Source of the DNA: Piper betle
Taxonomy: Eukaryota > Streptophyta > Magnoliopsida > Piperales > Piperaceae
DNA length: 64,000 nt
Direction of reading: 5' to 3'
NCBI GenBank assembly: GCA_033002965.1
Contig: JAURVB010000134.1
Location: 88,247 to 152,246, forward strand
Position numbers and translations under genes: made by a program. The notes under the pieces are model-generated. The model made no database searches. It had not been told where the DNA came from and saw only the letters and a list, made by a program, of their open reading frames with translations. Each line of letters opens with the position of its first letter. Positions within the stretch are counted from its first letter, which is position 1. Positions 12,680 through 24,113 of this stretch are shown here, one piece after another.

Positions 12680-13620
12680 CACAAGGCGTGTCCCCCCAAT
12701 CAGAAAATTTTTTCGGATACGCCTAGCGTCTACACGCCCTTAGATACGCCCCGTTTATTGATTAGTGCCCACCTTGGCCCACACGATTAAAGCGCGCACT
12801 GGTGCATGCTGCGGCAGTGAGCCGGGGACGTGTTTAAACAAATTTCTGCGCGGTTGTAGGTATCCCCCAGAAAAGTTAATTTTATATGCAAAATATGTGT
12901 TTTTTTTTCAAACAAAATAAATTATTTACAGAGTCTCCCAACTATTTACGGAGTCTCCCAAAATAAATTATCAACATATTTTTTTAAAAATAACTAAAAT
13001 ATTTTTTAATAACTTAAATCAATCTAATTTGAGCAAATTTTAAATCAATGTACTAATCACAAATAATCTATAAAAGCTACCAACTATATCATCTTAGTTG
13101 TAAATATTAGCATAATAAAAATGAGGTATGAGTGCGAAAACTCAGAAAGAATTTTAGGATTGTTCACCGCAGCCAAATCAATTACAAATCACACCACATA
13201 ATTAAAAAAAACCAATTTATACTTTTTAATATATAGAGCATAAGATAAATATAATTAAGTGGACCATTCCATTACGTATAATGTAAAAATACTTTTAAAA
13301 AATAAGGCCGATAACATAAAAAATTATGATTAAAGAGATGGTCAAATTAATTGGATGAATAATTTTCACATAAATTATTATAATTATTTTGTATGTACAT
13401 ACAAAACATATAAAAAACATAGACCATACTTTCTATAAAATAAAATTATATATAAAATATTTTAAATATAGATTATTATTTATAGCAAAGTCGACCATCT
13501 AGATTTTAAAAAGATTATTATATGAATTTTATTATAATCAAATGAATTTTAAAAGATTTTTTCATAATCACACCAAAGAAGATATTATCATTGGTAACAA
13601 AAAAAGATATTATTTACAAC
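12680..13620. other. AT-rich intergenic DNA between divergent SUA and PPR genes
   Basis: After a GC-moderate stretch up to about 12870, likely the SUA promoter, the sequence becomes very AT-rich with no coding frame. A short direct repeat of an ACGGAGTCTCCCA-like word occurs at about 12925-12960. The PPR promoter must lie towards the right end, but I see no clear TATA box. Confidence 0.5.
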
Positions 13621-13747
13621 TCAGTAACTCAGAGCTCGACTCGCCCTGGGAACGCCCCCCTTTCCCTTCCCCGGCAACACATGACCGACGCCGGCGGCGG
13701 TCCCATGTCCCCGACCTCGCCATGAATACCTCCCCTTCACATCGACC

Positions 13748-15619
13748 ATGCCCGCCTCGACGATCGCAAAGGCGCCGCCTTTCTCCCTCTTCCGCCGTCG
13801 TAGCTCGACCCTCAGAGTCTGGAACCATTTCCCGGGGACGCCGGCGGCGGCGGCGGCGAAGTTGTAGCGTTGGAGCTAACCCACCCGCTACTCGTCCTGC
13901 TAGATAGGATCGACGGCTCGACGAAGCTCTTCGACCAGATCCACTCACAGCTCCTCCTCGCCGGCGTCTTCCACCACCCCTCGCCGCCGGCCGCGCCCTC
14001 AAGTGCCTTGTCCGGCCGCCCTCCCCTCCTCCGCCCGGGCCGCCCGCCTCTTCGCCGGGCTTGACGACCCCGACTCCTTCGCGGCCAACACCGTCCTCCG
14101 CGCCCTCCTCGCATCCGGCGGCCCGGCCGTCGCCCTCGGATTCTATCGCTACCTCGCCTTCCCGAAAGGCGTCGTTCCCAATCAGTACACCTTCCCGCTG
14201 CTCGCCAAGGCGTGTGCCAGGGTTGGCGATCGTCGGGAGGGGGAGAAGGTGCACGGATCGTCGGTGAAGCTTGGTCTGAGCATCGATTTGTTTGTGCAGA
14301 ACTCGTTGGTTCGTATGTACTTTTGTTTTCGGATGGTTGCGTGCGCGCGCAAGGTGTTTGATGGAATGACTGAACGAGATTCGGTGACTTGGAATTCGAT
14401 GATTGACGGGTATGCGAAGAACGGGATGCTCTTTCTTGCGAGGCGGGTGTTCGATGAAATGCCCGAGAGGGATTTGGTTAGTTGGAATTCCATGATTTCG
14501 GGATGTATGGATGTGGGGGACGTTGATGGCGCGGAGGAGTTGTTTGTGGCAATGCCGGAGAGGGACATGGTTTCTTGGAACACTATGATTGAAGGGTATG
14601 TGAGGGCCAGGAAGGCGGAGGTGGCCTTGGAAGTGTTCGAGAGAATGCCGAAGAGGAATCGCGTTTCTTGGAACACCATTTTGGCTCTTTGGGTGAGGTT
14701 GAAGAAGTATGATGAGTGCTTGAAACTGTTTGATAGGATGGTGGATTGGGGCGAGGCATTGCCAGATGAGGCAACATTTGTTAGCGTCCTCACGGCTTGT
14801 GCTCACACCGGGGAGCTAGAGAAGGGGAAGTTGATCCATTCCTGTATCAGAAAGGAGGCTGGCATTGTGCCTGATTTACTTCTCTCGACGGCTTTGCTGA
14901 CCATGTATGCAAAATGTGGAGATATGGAGATGGCTAGTTTAGTCTTTGATGAAATGCAGGAGAAGAGTGTGGTATCATGGAACTCTATGATTATGGGGTA
15001 TGCTGTGAATGGAATGGCGGAGAAATCCATTGAGATGTTTGTGGAGATGGAGAAACAAGGGCAAATGCCTAATGATGTAACCTTCATTTGCCTCTTATCT
15101 GCGTGTGTTCATGGAGGAATGGTGCTGGAGGGTTGGTGGTATTTCGATCGGATGCATCGCATATACAAGATCAAACCAAAGATTGAGCATTATGGATGTA
15201 TGGTGGATCTCCTCGGTCGAGCGGGGTTGTTGAAGGATTCAAAGGAGCTGATAGAGACAATGGCAATGGAGCCGGCTGCTCCACCCCTGTTGGGGGCTTT
15301 ATCATCAGCCTGCAGAAACCATAATAGTTTTGCGTTTGGTGAAATTGTGTGCAAGAAGATAGTGGAGTTGGAGCCGAGTGATATAGGTCCTTATGTGCTG
15401 TTATCCAACATGTATGCTGCACAAGGCAGGTGGGAAGATGTTGAGAAGGTGAGGGAGAGTATGAAGGACAAGGGACTACAGAAAACTGCAGGGCATAGCT
15501 TAGTCGACCACAGTGAACCTCACCTTGAAAAGTCTGGTGTAAATAAAACAAATCATAAGAGAAGAATGATTTATTCAATGCTCGGGGAGATGGGATCCAT
15601 GATGAAGTCCTATTGTTGA
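13748..15619 (+). CDS. PLS-class pentatricopeptide repeat protein with E motifs
   Basis: Organelle RNA-binding protein, intronless as is usual for the family. The ATG at 13748 opens a basic, Ser/Ala/Arg-rich presequence (MPASTIAKAPPFSLFRRRSS), typical of mitochondrial or plastid targeting. The open frame from about 14021 to 15619 carries PPR units: TERDSVTWNSMIDGYAKNG, PERDLVSWNSMISGC, PERDMVSWNTMIEGY, NDVTFICLLSACVHGG. It then has the IEHYGCMVDLLGRAG and YVLLSNMYAAQGRWEDVEKVR blocks of the E/E+ region. No DYW domain follows; the protein ends about 40 residues after GLQKTAGHS. The N-terminal 90 codons are split over three frames: presequence, then ELTHPLLVLLDRIDGSTKLFDQIH...HHP from about 13864, then GRALKCLVRPPSP, then SSARAARLFAG. 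That implies about three small indels in a very GC-rich stretch. Probably an RNA-editing or RNA-processing factor; the target is not predictable here. Confidence 0.85.
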
Positions 15620-16350
15620 TTAGATTATTTGATACTCAAACCTGGCAAAAATCATACAACAATAGTTACCCAAATTGGAACATTTCTTTATAAAACTGAT
15701 TTGGAGATCAATATGCAGAACTCCAGGGCAAAACAGCTTGCTTACCAAATTGGAATAAATTTGAGAAGATGAGCATGGTTAAAAGAGTTTTATGGATGAA
15801 ACTCCTATGAAGGAGTATAAGAAAGGAGCACTCTTTGAATGGATGTTGCAGTACTGTGGAGAAAGGTTGTAACTGTCTTTCACTGGTAAGAGGTGTCCAG
15901 AACCCAAACCAGCCTTGATTATGCACTTCTTTGTAACAATTTTTAAAGACACAAGTTCCACGACCATGTTGTGGTTGCCAGGAAAGATAGAGACATCAAA
16001 GCTGGGAGTTGATTGAGCATTTCAGAAGTGACAAGGCTTCAACCAACAGAGGAGTCAAAGGTACTTGCCATGGTTCTTCCACATCAATAAGATATAAACA
16101 TTCAGTATTTGAGCTTTATTATGTGCCCTGGTTCTTCCACATCAATAAAATATAAACTTTCAGGATTTGAGCTTTTACATGGTTTCTGATCATATGGAAT
16201 CAATTTCCAAACCTAATTCGGGATAAGGTGGAAGAAGTAAGGAGAGGAACAAAATGAAGTACAAATATAATGATTAAAATGACAAACACTAACAAATACA
16301 ATAAAATGACTTGACAAACACTAACGATGAATATCAAATTCAATATATAT
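15620..16350. other. Convergent intergenic region between PPR and expansin-like genes
   Basis: No coding frame supported. It should contain both 3' UTRs. An imperfect direct repeat (GGTTCTTCCACATCAATAA followed by a TATAAAC word) occurs at about 16070-16100 and 16130-16160. Apart from that I see nothing. Confidence 0.5.
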
Positions 16351-17969
16351 TCAAGAATTATCAACTTGGACGCCTGAGTCATATACTTCTCCAGATTTCC
16401 AGTCCTGGGGAATATCTTTGGTGGGTACTAGCCATGCCTCATCTTCTCCATCCTCTCCTTTACTAAATAGCATCCTAATGGTGAGAGGTCCCTTGGGTGG
16501 GGAAGCCACTGTCCACACAGCTCCATAGCTGCGATCCAAAAGCTTGCAAACTTGGCTTACACTCTACATCAGATCAACATAATAAGTATTCAATACATAG
16601 AAAGATCACATCTGATATATCTTAACATATATGAGAAATAGAAGGCGTTCAAGAGAGGGATGATATTATGTGTTACCTCACAGAGTTGCACAGCAGTGAT
16701 GTCTTCCTTGCCTTGTTGGTATTGGATGGCAAAGGCCAAGTAGTCAGGGTAGTTACTGGCTTCATCAATCTTGAACAATATGTTTTTACCAGGGTAGCTG
16801 CAAGAAACCCTGAAAGCAGTGGAAATTTCTTGAACGCAAGTTTCATTGGACTTCCATGAATTACATTTCTTTTTGAATTAAATGAAGTCTCTATTACACT
16901 ATAGTTCAATATTTTTGATCAAGTCTTGGAAAAAAAAAGAATAATAAAAGGTTGCAGGTATACCTTCTATATTCTATGTCGATGGTGCCAAGGGACAACA
17001 AGGAGGAGGCAGCATCTTGGGTCTGGGCCATTCTGCCAAAAGCTCGTCGACTAAGTATAAAATCTGTGCGATCGCTGGAGCCCTTATCTGTGATGACCAC
17101 ATTCACACCTTTCTCTGAACAGTAGTTGGGATCCATGCACCTCACCTGGTATAGAATTTATCGTGATAAACTAACATTCAGCTCAATATGTCTATCCAAT
17201 GATATAGAATGATAATGCAATAGCAATGACGTCAAAAGTTCATTGGTTCTCCATTTCAATTTTATGACAAGGGGACGAGGTAAGCTCAAAAGAACATAGG
17301 TGGAGATAAGAAAGGACATGGAAAATCTTGATCTAAGCATTGATATAGTCTATGACAAGATGAAGTGGAAGGTAGGATCCATAACTTCGGCTTCAATTCT
17401 TTGGAAGTGGGTGGATGATAAATTGAGAAGAAGGAGAAGAATTTTACGATTAAAAGCTGTTTTTTCTTACGGGTTCTGTGTTCATTAATTAGAATTTAAA
17501 AAAATCAATTGATGAAGCGAAATTCACATTGTCGAGCTAGTTTAATTGAAATAAAAGATATATATGATGATAATATTGGTGAGTTATAATGCAGTAGCTA
17601 ATTGCCTGATAGCAAGCTCCACAACCAACACCATCCCTATAGAGATCAGATGCTGCAGAGACATCAGCATCATTGAGTGTTGCTCCAAACTTGCCATAAC
17701 CACATGCCCCAGCTGTCATATTGGAGATTAAGAAGATCATAAGAAAATATGAAGAAAAAAGCTAAACTCGGAAACACATTTTGATATAGGATGGAAGAAT
17801 GCACTATGTGAGAAAGTCGCTCACTCTCTGTGCCAGCCTCATCAGAGTTAGGATAGTAAGCAGCCCTTGATTGTGTGAAGCAGTCAGAGCATGTAGCAGC
17901 TCTTGTTGGAGCTTGAATGAGGAAGATGGTAAGAAGAAAGAAGAGAAGAAACTTGAGATACATGGCCAT
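16351..17969 (-). CDS. EXLB1: Expansin-like B protein
   Basis: Secreted, wall-associated member of the expansin superfamily; no enzymatic activity is established for the EXLB group. Exons: 17969-17825, 17712-17606, 17145-16964, 16809-16677, 16563-16351, giving 259 residues in one open frame. A signal peptide ([24 protein letters not shown]) precedes the double-psi barrel domain with its cysteines ([28 protein letters not shown]). VVITDKG and [10 protein letters not shown] follow. The C-terminal CBM63-like beta-sandwich contains [13 protein letters not shown], the [16 protein letters not shown] block and [14 protein letters not shown]. The ATG at 17969 is the first that gives the signal peptide. 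The donor after GCGACYQ at 17605-17604 reads GC instead of GT, a GC-AG intron. No frame breaks, unlike several neighbours. EXLB rather than EXLA is a family judgement. Confidence 0.9.
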
Positions 17970-17989
17970 TATGAAGAACAAAGTTTGAA

Positions 17990-19300
17990 ACTATTGTTAA
18001 AAAAATAAAGTTACAATTGGATTAAAGAATTGCAGAGGGAAAGAAGTATTCAGGTGGTGATGAAGTGATGCATAATCCTTGTCTATGTTTATGTATAGAC
18101 ATCTCACATGGAACGAGCATACCGTCTTGTGCTCAAGCTGGTGAAAATTTGACTGACTGTTTCATAATGGGAAAAATGGAATGTTGTTGGAACTGACATG
18201 ACTTGGTAAGAAACAAGAGGAAAGGTTGACATTTGTATTATTCTCATAATAAACATTTTGGGGTGAAGGATTTCACAACAAATGTATTGTTATGTGAACT
18301 TTGTTGCAACATTAGTGTTTGAGTCTCATATTGAGTAATGGTAGACAAATTAGATGCTATTCAATCCTTGCTTGCTTGCCAGGAAATGTGATGAAGGTTG
18401 TGTGAACCAAAAGAAGTTAAAAACAATGGTCGCGGACATGGACCAGGAGCCAGCCAGGTATGAAATGTCAATTACATGAAGACCAAGAAGCAAGCTTGTT
18501 TTTCAGGAAGATGATGAAATCTCCAAATTTCAACAGGCTGTTCATGGGTAGGATTGGAGGATCAAAAACAAGACCAGTTTGGTAGTCTTACACTCAATCC
18601 AACAAAGTCAGATTATGTTAGGCAGATAATCAAGTCTCTCTTCCCTCTCTGTCAATTCTCCAACTCTATCCCTAGTCTCCATGTATTTCCTTGCATTTGG
18701 AAATTCTAGGTGGGAAAATATTGTTCATCCAATGTAGATTGGAACGAAGAAGGGATGCATCATTGGGCGAGAATTTCTCTATCTCCAATTTGTCTGTCAA
18801 CTCATATATGTAATGTAATATGGAAAATATGTTAGATGACTTAATTTCATGTTTAACATGTACATGAACGGCTCCAAGGAATTACCATCCTTAGCCTTCC
18901 AAGGAGGAATGTTTTTTAAGCATACTCTTTAGATGGAAGGAGATTTAGCTGTGGTAATCACATACACTAAAATTATATCTTTTCAGTTATTTCATAACTT
19001 TTTTCAATAATTTTGTAATTTCGGGTTATATTGATATTATTTAGAATTTCATAAATTCTAAGCCAAAAAGATATAATTGACGGTGATGAACGGCACCAAA
19101 ATTTTAGTTGTCCTAGTAGATTTTGGTTTACAGCTTTATCATGACTCGGCATGTGGCCTATGGAATATAACATTTACCCATAATTTCTTGATTTTTAAAG
19201 TGAATAATTCTATTTACATTAGATAAAATATTTAAGTTACTTGTATTATCCATTATTATCAATACTAATTCATTTACTTAGCAAAAAAAAGGGCTGCGTT
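17990..19300. other. Upstream region of the expansin-like gene
   Basis: Contains the probable promoter of the minus-strand expansin-like gene at its left end. The rest is AT-rich with no supported gene. Confidence 0.45.
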
Positions 19301-19710
19301 TTTTTCCTAGCATGTCATATATATCTATATTCTACATCACACGTTTTTTGAAGGGCAAGTCATCCAAAGAAAATAAAGAATTTATTTATGGGACGCCCAA
19401 ATCTTAATATCCATGCAGCCACTTAGTCAACAAAATTAGAATCTTTTTTAAGGCTTAATCATTTAGACATTGTGAAGCAAAAAAAATCATGATAATAAAA
19501 ATAAGAGTTAATTAAGTTTTTACTTTTATCGTGTCATCAAACGGGATAAAAATTGACATTAGCTAACAAAATTTCTCATTTGGCAGACACAAATCAAATG
19601 CCGGACGGTCTACGTTAATATTAATAAAATCAACATATAAATCACAAGTGAAATGAATCTGGGTGAAGGGCTGCTCTAGCATCACGTAAGCAATACATCA
19701 AAGAATGGAG
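19300..19710. repeat. Dispersed repeat, copy 1 (matches 27.8-28.7 kb)
   Basis: Diverged but collinear similarity to 27820-28662, with matching blocks such as CTACATCACA, CATCCAAAGAAAATAAAG, TCATCAAACGGGAT, CACAAGTGAAAT and ACATCAAAGAATGG. Similarity ends sharply after the last block. This copy lies downstream of the minus-strand PIG-P relic and the other downstream of the minus-strand dynamin gene. Whether it is a transposon or a segmental duplication I cannot tell. Confidence 0.7.
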
Positions 19711-20545
19711 AGCCCAACTCCTAAAAACAAGAACGAAGGAAAACGCACGAACACAAATGTGAGCAGAGTGCTAATGAAATTACAACGATGTGAGCTTGAT
19801 CTCCTACTCTTCGACGTATGAACGCCTTCCAAACATAAGCTTGTTCATATGAGTGATGGGCATGTCTGAAATGGGCTCAGTCGGCTGTTCTGCCAAATTC
19901 CGCACACTTGATGATGGCTCTCGACTATAGTCATCTGCCAGTGGAACACATACGCCATAAAAAGTCCAAATTCTGATTCAAAGTTTTAAATGTGGCGAAT
20001 AGGAGAGAGAGCTCCCCGAAGATGGTATTGAAGGAAGTTGGTGGAGGGGTTGCCATGAAGTTGGTGGAGGGCTCCCCGAAGCTCAATGCCAGAAACCACT
20101 GTAACCATAACAAAGGCTGCACAGCCCCAGATACGTAAAAATGTAAACTCCTCCAATTACATTGACTTGGTTGTCTACTATACACTGCAAAAACAAACAA
20201 AAAGAAATAGTAAATTTTTTTAAGATCAAACAATCTTAAAAATTACATGCTTAATGCTCATAGGTGAAAAGATTAATGGCAGTGAAGATAGCATGTCAAC
20301 TTTTAAATCATTCTAAAATGTACAACACATTGGTTGTTTTAGCATCATTCCAAAGTCTACTTTTTACAGTGATTTCATCTGAATGTCTATAAACACAATT
20401 TTAATTAAAAAAAAACAGTTAGCATGTGTGAAATGAAATGGTAGGAAGAAGACTTAGGAAGAGAGTTTATACTTGCTGGGGTAGTATGCTATACCCAAAC
20501 AATGAAGCCATGGTCCTGGAGTGTAGCCCAAATCAGAAAAATCCC
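19711..20545 (-). pseudogene. PIGP: PIG-P relic, second copy
   Basis: Similar to the copy at 0.4-1.1 kb but in opposite orientation. An upstream exon (about 20540-20473) encodes IFLIWA and, after a one-base frame change, TPGPWLHCLGIAYYPSK. The splice AA|G TAC TGG is expected next, but about 22 nt covering the YWALAVP codons are missing. A local duplication follows (CTTCGGGGAGC occurs twice). The last intron donor has changed from GT to GG, so that intron cannot be removed normally. The final exon encodes DDYSREPSSSVRNLAEQPTE and related PIG-P residues, ending in TAG at 19806-19804. The deletion, lost splice site and frameshifts together make this a pseudogene with better support than copy 1. 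The leader at 20560-20720 is GC-rich and resembles the SUA leader. Confidence 0.8.
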
Positions 20546-22485
20546 TAATTGCATGCACCAGCATTCCAATTCTTCCGCCTCCGCCGCCGCCGGCCTTGGC
20601 GGTGGTCGTCGCCGGAAATTGATGGGGGAGGAAGTGGATCGGGAAAAGTCGGGGAGCATTTGGAAATTTTATTGGGTGTGCCTAGCTCTACGCCTTGTTG
20701 TTCGTGCCCAACTCTGCCGGACCCATGTAGACAAATTTTTTTAAAATTATATTAAAAATATAATATAAAAAAATATATAAATATTTTTCTTTTAAATAAA
20801 ATATGATAAATAAATATATAATAATTTTACGCTTAAAAATGTAACACCCCGTTTCGGCTCACCCATGAACCGACCCAGAAATGTCACTAGCGATCGAACC
20901 GTTCGTTAATCTATTAGATTCGGTTAAGCCGACCCGAATTTACTCTCGGTGTCGCAAGATGGAGATGCAAATATGAAATGCATGAATGAGAACGATTGGG
21001 TTCTAATGGAGTCCTACATGCATGCTATGATGTACAAGCAAAATAAGACAAAACAATAAATGAAAAACCAAAAGAAAATATATACTATTTTATGAAAATA
21101 TGGTAACACAAAATAATCTACCATGGCATTCAATCATTATTTTATTCGTTTTTACCTGAGCCGAGTCTGAACTCCTAGGCTCCCTACTCATTCATATTTA
21201 TTAGTTCGTTTCATAACAATTAATTCATTTAAGCAAACACATCAAAATTATCATTTACATAACAATAACACACCATTATTATACGTTACACGCGGCAGGT
21301 ACATGTGTGCGCGGTTCCGTGCTGCTCCTCCGCAGTCCCGACAGCTTTCATCGCTCGCATTTCTCACCTACATATATATAGAAAAACCGTCAGTAACGAG
21401 TGTTACCGGCCCGAAAAACAACTAATATCAATTTGGCACAGGAGAGCAAACTCTCTTGTTGAATCAAAACCATATACTTCCTCAAGAATTCTCATCAGGG
21501 CACATATGGGAGCCATCGCCATCGGGCCGTCGCCCTCGAGTTGACAGCGTCCCCCTTTCTTTCTCATTCTTATACCTTGGCCATTTCTCTATCGCTTCTC
21601 GCATCAAATTTCATTCCTTACCGCCCTCTGCACCTTCCATATTACTCCTGGCCTTGAGCACAAAGGCCGAGCACTCTCAGGCAGTCGCCTTCAGTACCCT
21701 TTGAACCACAAGTCTAGACATGCGCTGCATTGTAGTACCCATAAACCTCCACATTTCTCCGGGTTTGAGGAACTCAAAGGTGGAGTTGTCTGGATCCTTC
21801 GGGAACGAAGTGGGTTCTCCTTAGCTCCAGAGCCCGCTCTTCCGAGCACACGCCCTATCTGAAGACGTGGCCGCAAGTATCCCTCATCCCATCTCTCATC
21901 GAAAACACGAAAACTATATATATATAGGCCTGAGTTGGGATTTATATAATAGGCCTGAAGGCATCGTGAGCTGGATCTGAAGTTCGAAAACAAACTCGAG
22001 GGATCTCATCCTCGAGGGTTATTAATCCGAAATAAAACTGTTGGCTAAATGGCCCGAGTTAAGTGGGATCCGATAAAACGCCACTTAACTCGTCCTGCAC
22101 ATGATAAATCAAATATACAATAGAGTAACGTAAAATAGAGAACGAGTCCTAAACGGACCTGATAGAAGCTCCAAATGGGTCCACACGCCTAGGTGGCGAG
22201 CTCCTACACCGTACCTACACAATCAGGCTAAAAACTAACGCCCGCATGATGAATCACACATCCTATACCATGCACACATAATCAACACAATCACGCATCA
22301 ACCATCACACATCAACCTATATCAATTTTAGCAAGTCTACTTAGGCTAGTTTGCATTAGATCATAATCATTACCTAGTTACCCTAATTAGTTTCTTAGCC
22401 TCCATTTTTAACAGCACTCAATCAAACAAATTTCACAATTTATCCTTAATCAAATCTACATTTATATATATTATTATCCGGGTTG

Positions 22486-24113
22486 CACGAATCGGCGTCG
22501 CGCCGATCCGATTTCGGGGCCGACTCGGTCGGCCCCGAATCGGTCCTAGAATCTGGCGATTTCGCCCGATTCCGACCGAGTTAACTCGGAATCGGGCGGC
22601 CCCGAATCGGCCCCGGAATCGGCCGAGTTCGGCCGATTCCGACCGATTTAAATCGGAATCGGTTTTTTTAGGAAATTACCAAAATACCCTAGGTATGATT
22701 TTTATTAAATTATTTAAGCATGGGTAAAATGGTAATTTGGATTTTAAAAACCTAAAATCAAACCCGCTCCCCCGACACCGCCGCCGCTCGTCCGCCCGCC
22801 GCCGCCCGGTTTCCGCCTCCGCCGTGCGGCCCCGACTCCGCGCTCGCCGCTGACCGGGCTGCCGACCTCGCCGCCGACCTCGCAACGTCGCCGCCCACCC
22901 GTGGCCGGACCGAATCGGGCACGCACGAATCGCCGCCGACTCCGCCGCCGGCTCCGGGCCGCCGACGGTTCGTCCGGCCGGGCTGCCGACATCGACCGGG
23001 CTGCCGACATCCTCCGACATCGCCGCCGCGAGACTCGCCGCCGACCGGGCCGCCGGTGGCGGCGGGGGGGTAAAAATCGCACGGTGGCATTCTTGTAATT
23101 AAAAGTTGACTCGAGTCTAACTCGAGTCAAAAATAATAATTAATTCGAAATAATTTAAAAAAAATCTTAAAAAATATTTAAAAATATCAAAAACTATAAT
23201 ACACAGAATAATATCAAAATAACATCAATACTTAATTTTAATATATTTATATTATAAATTGTCAAATTATTATATATAACTGATTAAATTAATTTGGACC
23301 GATTCAACTGAACCGATTCCTGGCCGATTCAGACCGATTCCGATTCCGATTCCGATTCACTGGAAAACCGATTCCGATTCCGATTCCGATTTATGCAACC
23401 ATGTCGCCCTCCGCCGCACTTCCGCCATCCGATCTCAGCTCCGCCCGACCATCCGACCACGGCGGGCGAGGGCGGGGCGGGGCGGGGCGGGGCGGAGGAG
23501 GGCAGGGCGGGGCAGGGGCGAGGCGGATCTGGGGGGAGGGGGTGCGGGGCGGATCTGGGGGGAGGGGGGCGGGGCGCGACGGGCGCAGGGCGAGGCTGGC
23601 GGGGCTGGCGGGGGAGGCGGGGCGCGGCGGGCGAGGGCGGGGCGGGGCAGGCGAGGGCTGGGCGGGGCGGGGAGGGGCGGGCGAGGGCGGGGCGGGGAGG
23701 GTCTGGGGGAAGGGGGGCGCGGCGCGGCGGTCGTAGGCCTGGGAGGTGCGGCTCCGACGGCGGCGGCGGGAAGGAGGGGCGGTGCCACTCAGTGGCATTC
23801 TCGTAATTAAAATTTGACTCGTGTCTGACTCGTGTCAAAAATAATAACTAATTCTAAATAATTAAAAAAAATTAAAAATATTATAAAATATAATACACAC
23901 AATAATATTAAAATGACATCAATATTTAATTTTTATATATTTATTTTATGAGTTGTCAAATATTATATATGACCGATTTGGATCTATTCAGACCGATTCA
24001 ACTGAACCGATTCCTAGCCGATTTAGACCGATTCCGATTCCGATTCCGACTCCCTCAAAAACCGATTCCGATTTCGATTTCGATTTCGATTTCGATTCCG
24101 ATTCATGCAACCA
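22486..24113 (+). mobile_element. Tandem hAT-like non-autonomous units with CCGATT/AATCGG subterminal repeats
   Basis: The left end (about 22486) reads GGTTGCACGAATCGG and is followed by about 200 bp of inverted and direct copies of GAATCGG, CCGATTC and CGGCC words. Two right ends follow, at about 23400 and 24110. Each has many CCGATTC copies and terminates (T/C)ATGCAACCATG, the complement of the left terminus. The interval before each right end (23075-23400 and 23790-24110) is similar between the two, so the second unit is a left-truncated tandem copy. A related right end in reverse orientation at about 61045 belongs to an element with a hAT-type BED finger, which suggests this is a MITE-like derivative of that family. 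There is no transposase here. Confidence 0.7.
23455..23725 (+). repeat. G-rich low-complexity tract (GGGGC/GGGCGG)n
   Basis: About 270 bp made almost entirely of GGGGCGGGGC- and GGGCGAGGGC-type words. Plus-strand G runs are dense enough for many overlapping G-quadruplex motifs. Long frames in several directions here are composition artefacts, not genes. Confidence 0.8.

Noticed and set aside
13610..14806. 398-codon minus-strand frame opposite the PPR gene
   Set aside because: Composition artefact of the GC-rich PPR coding strand; low-complexity Gly/Arg/Arg-rich translation and no motif. The plus-strand PPR repeats explain the region.
23330..23840. Several long Pro/Arg/Ala- or Gly-rich frames on both strands
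   Set aside because: They are translations of the G-rich low-complexity tract inside a transposon; no start context, splice sites or family motif.
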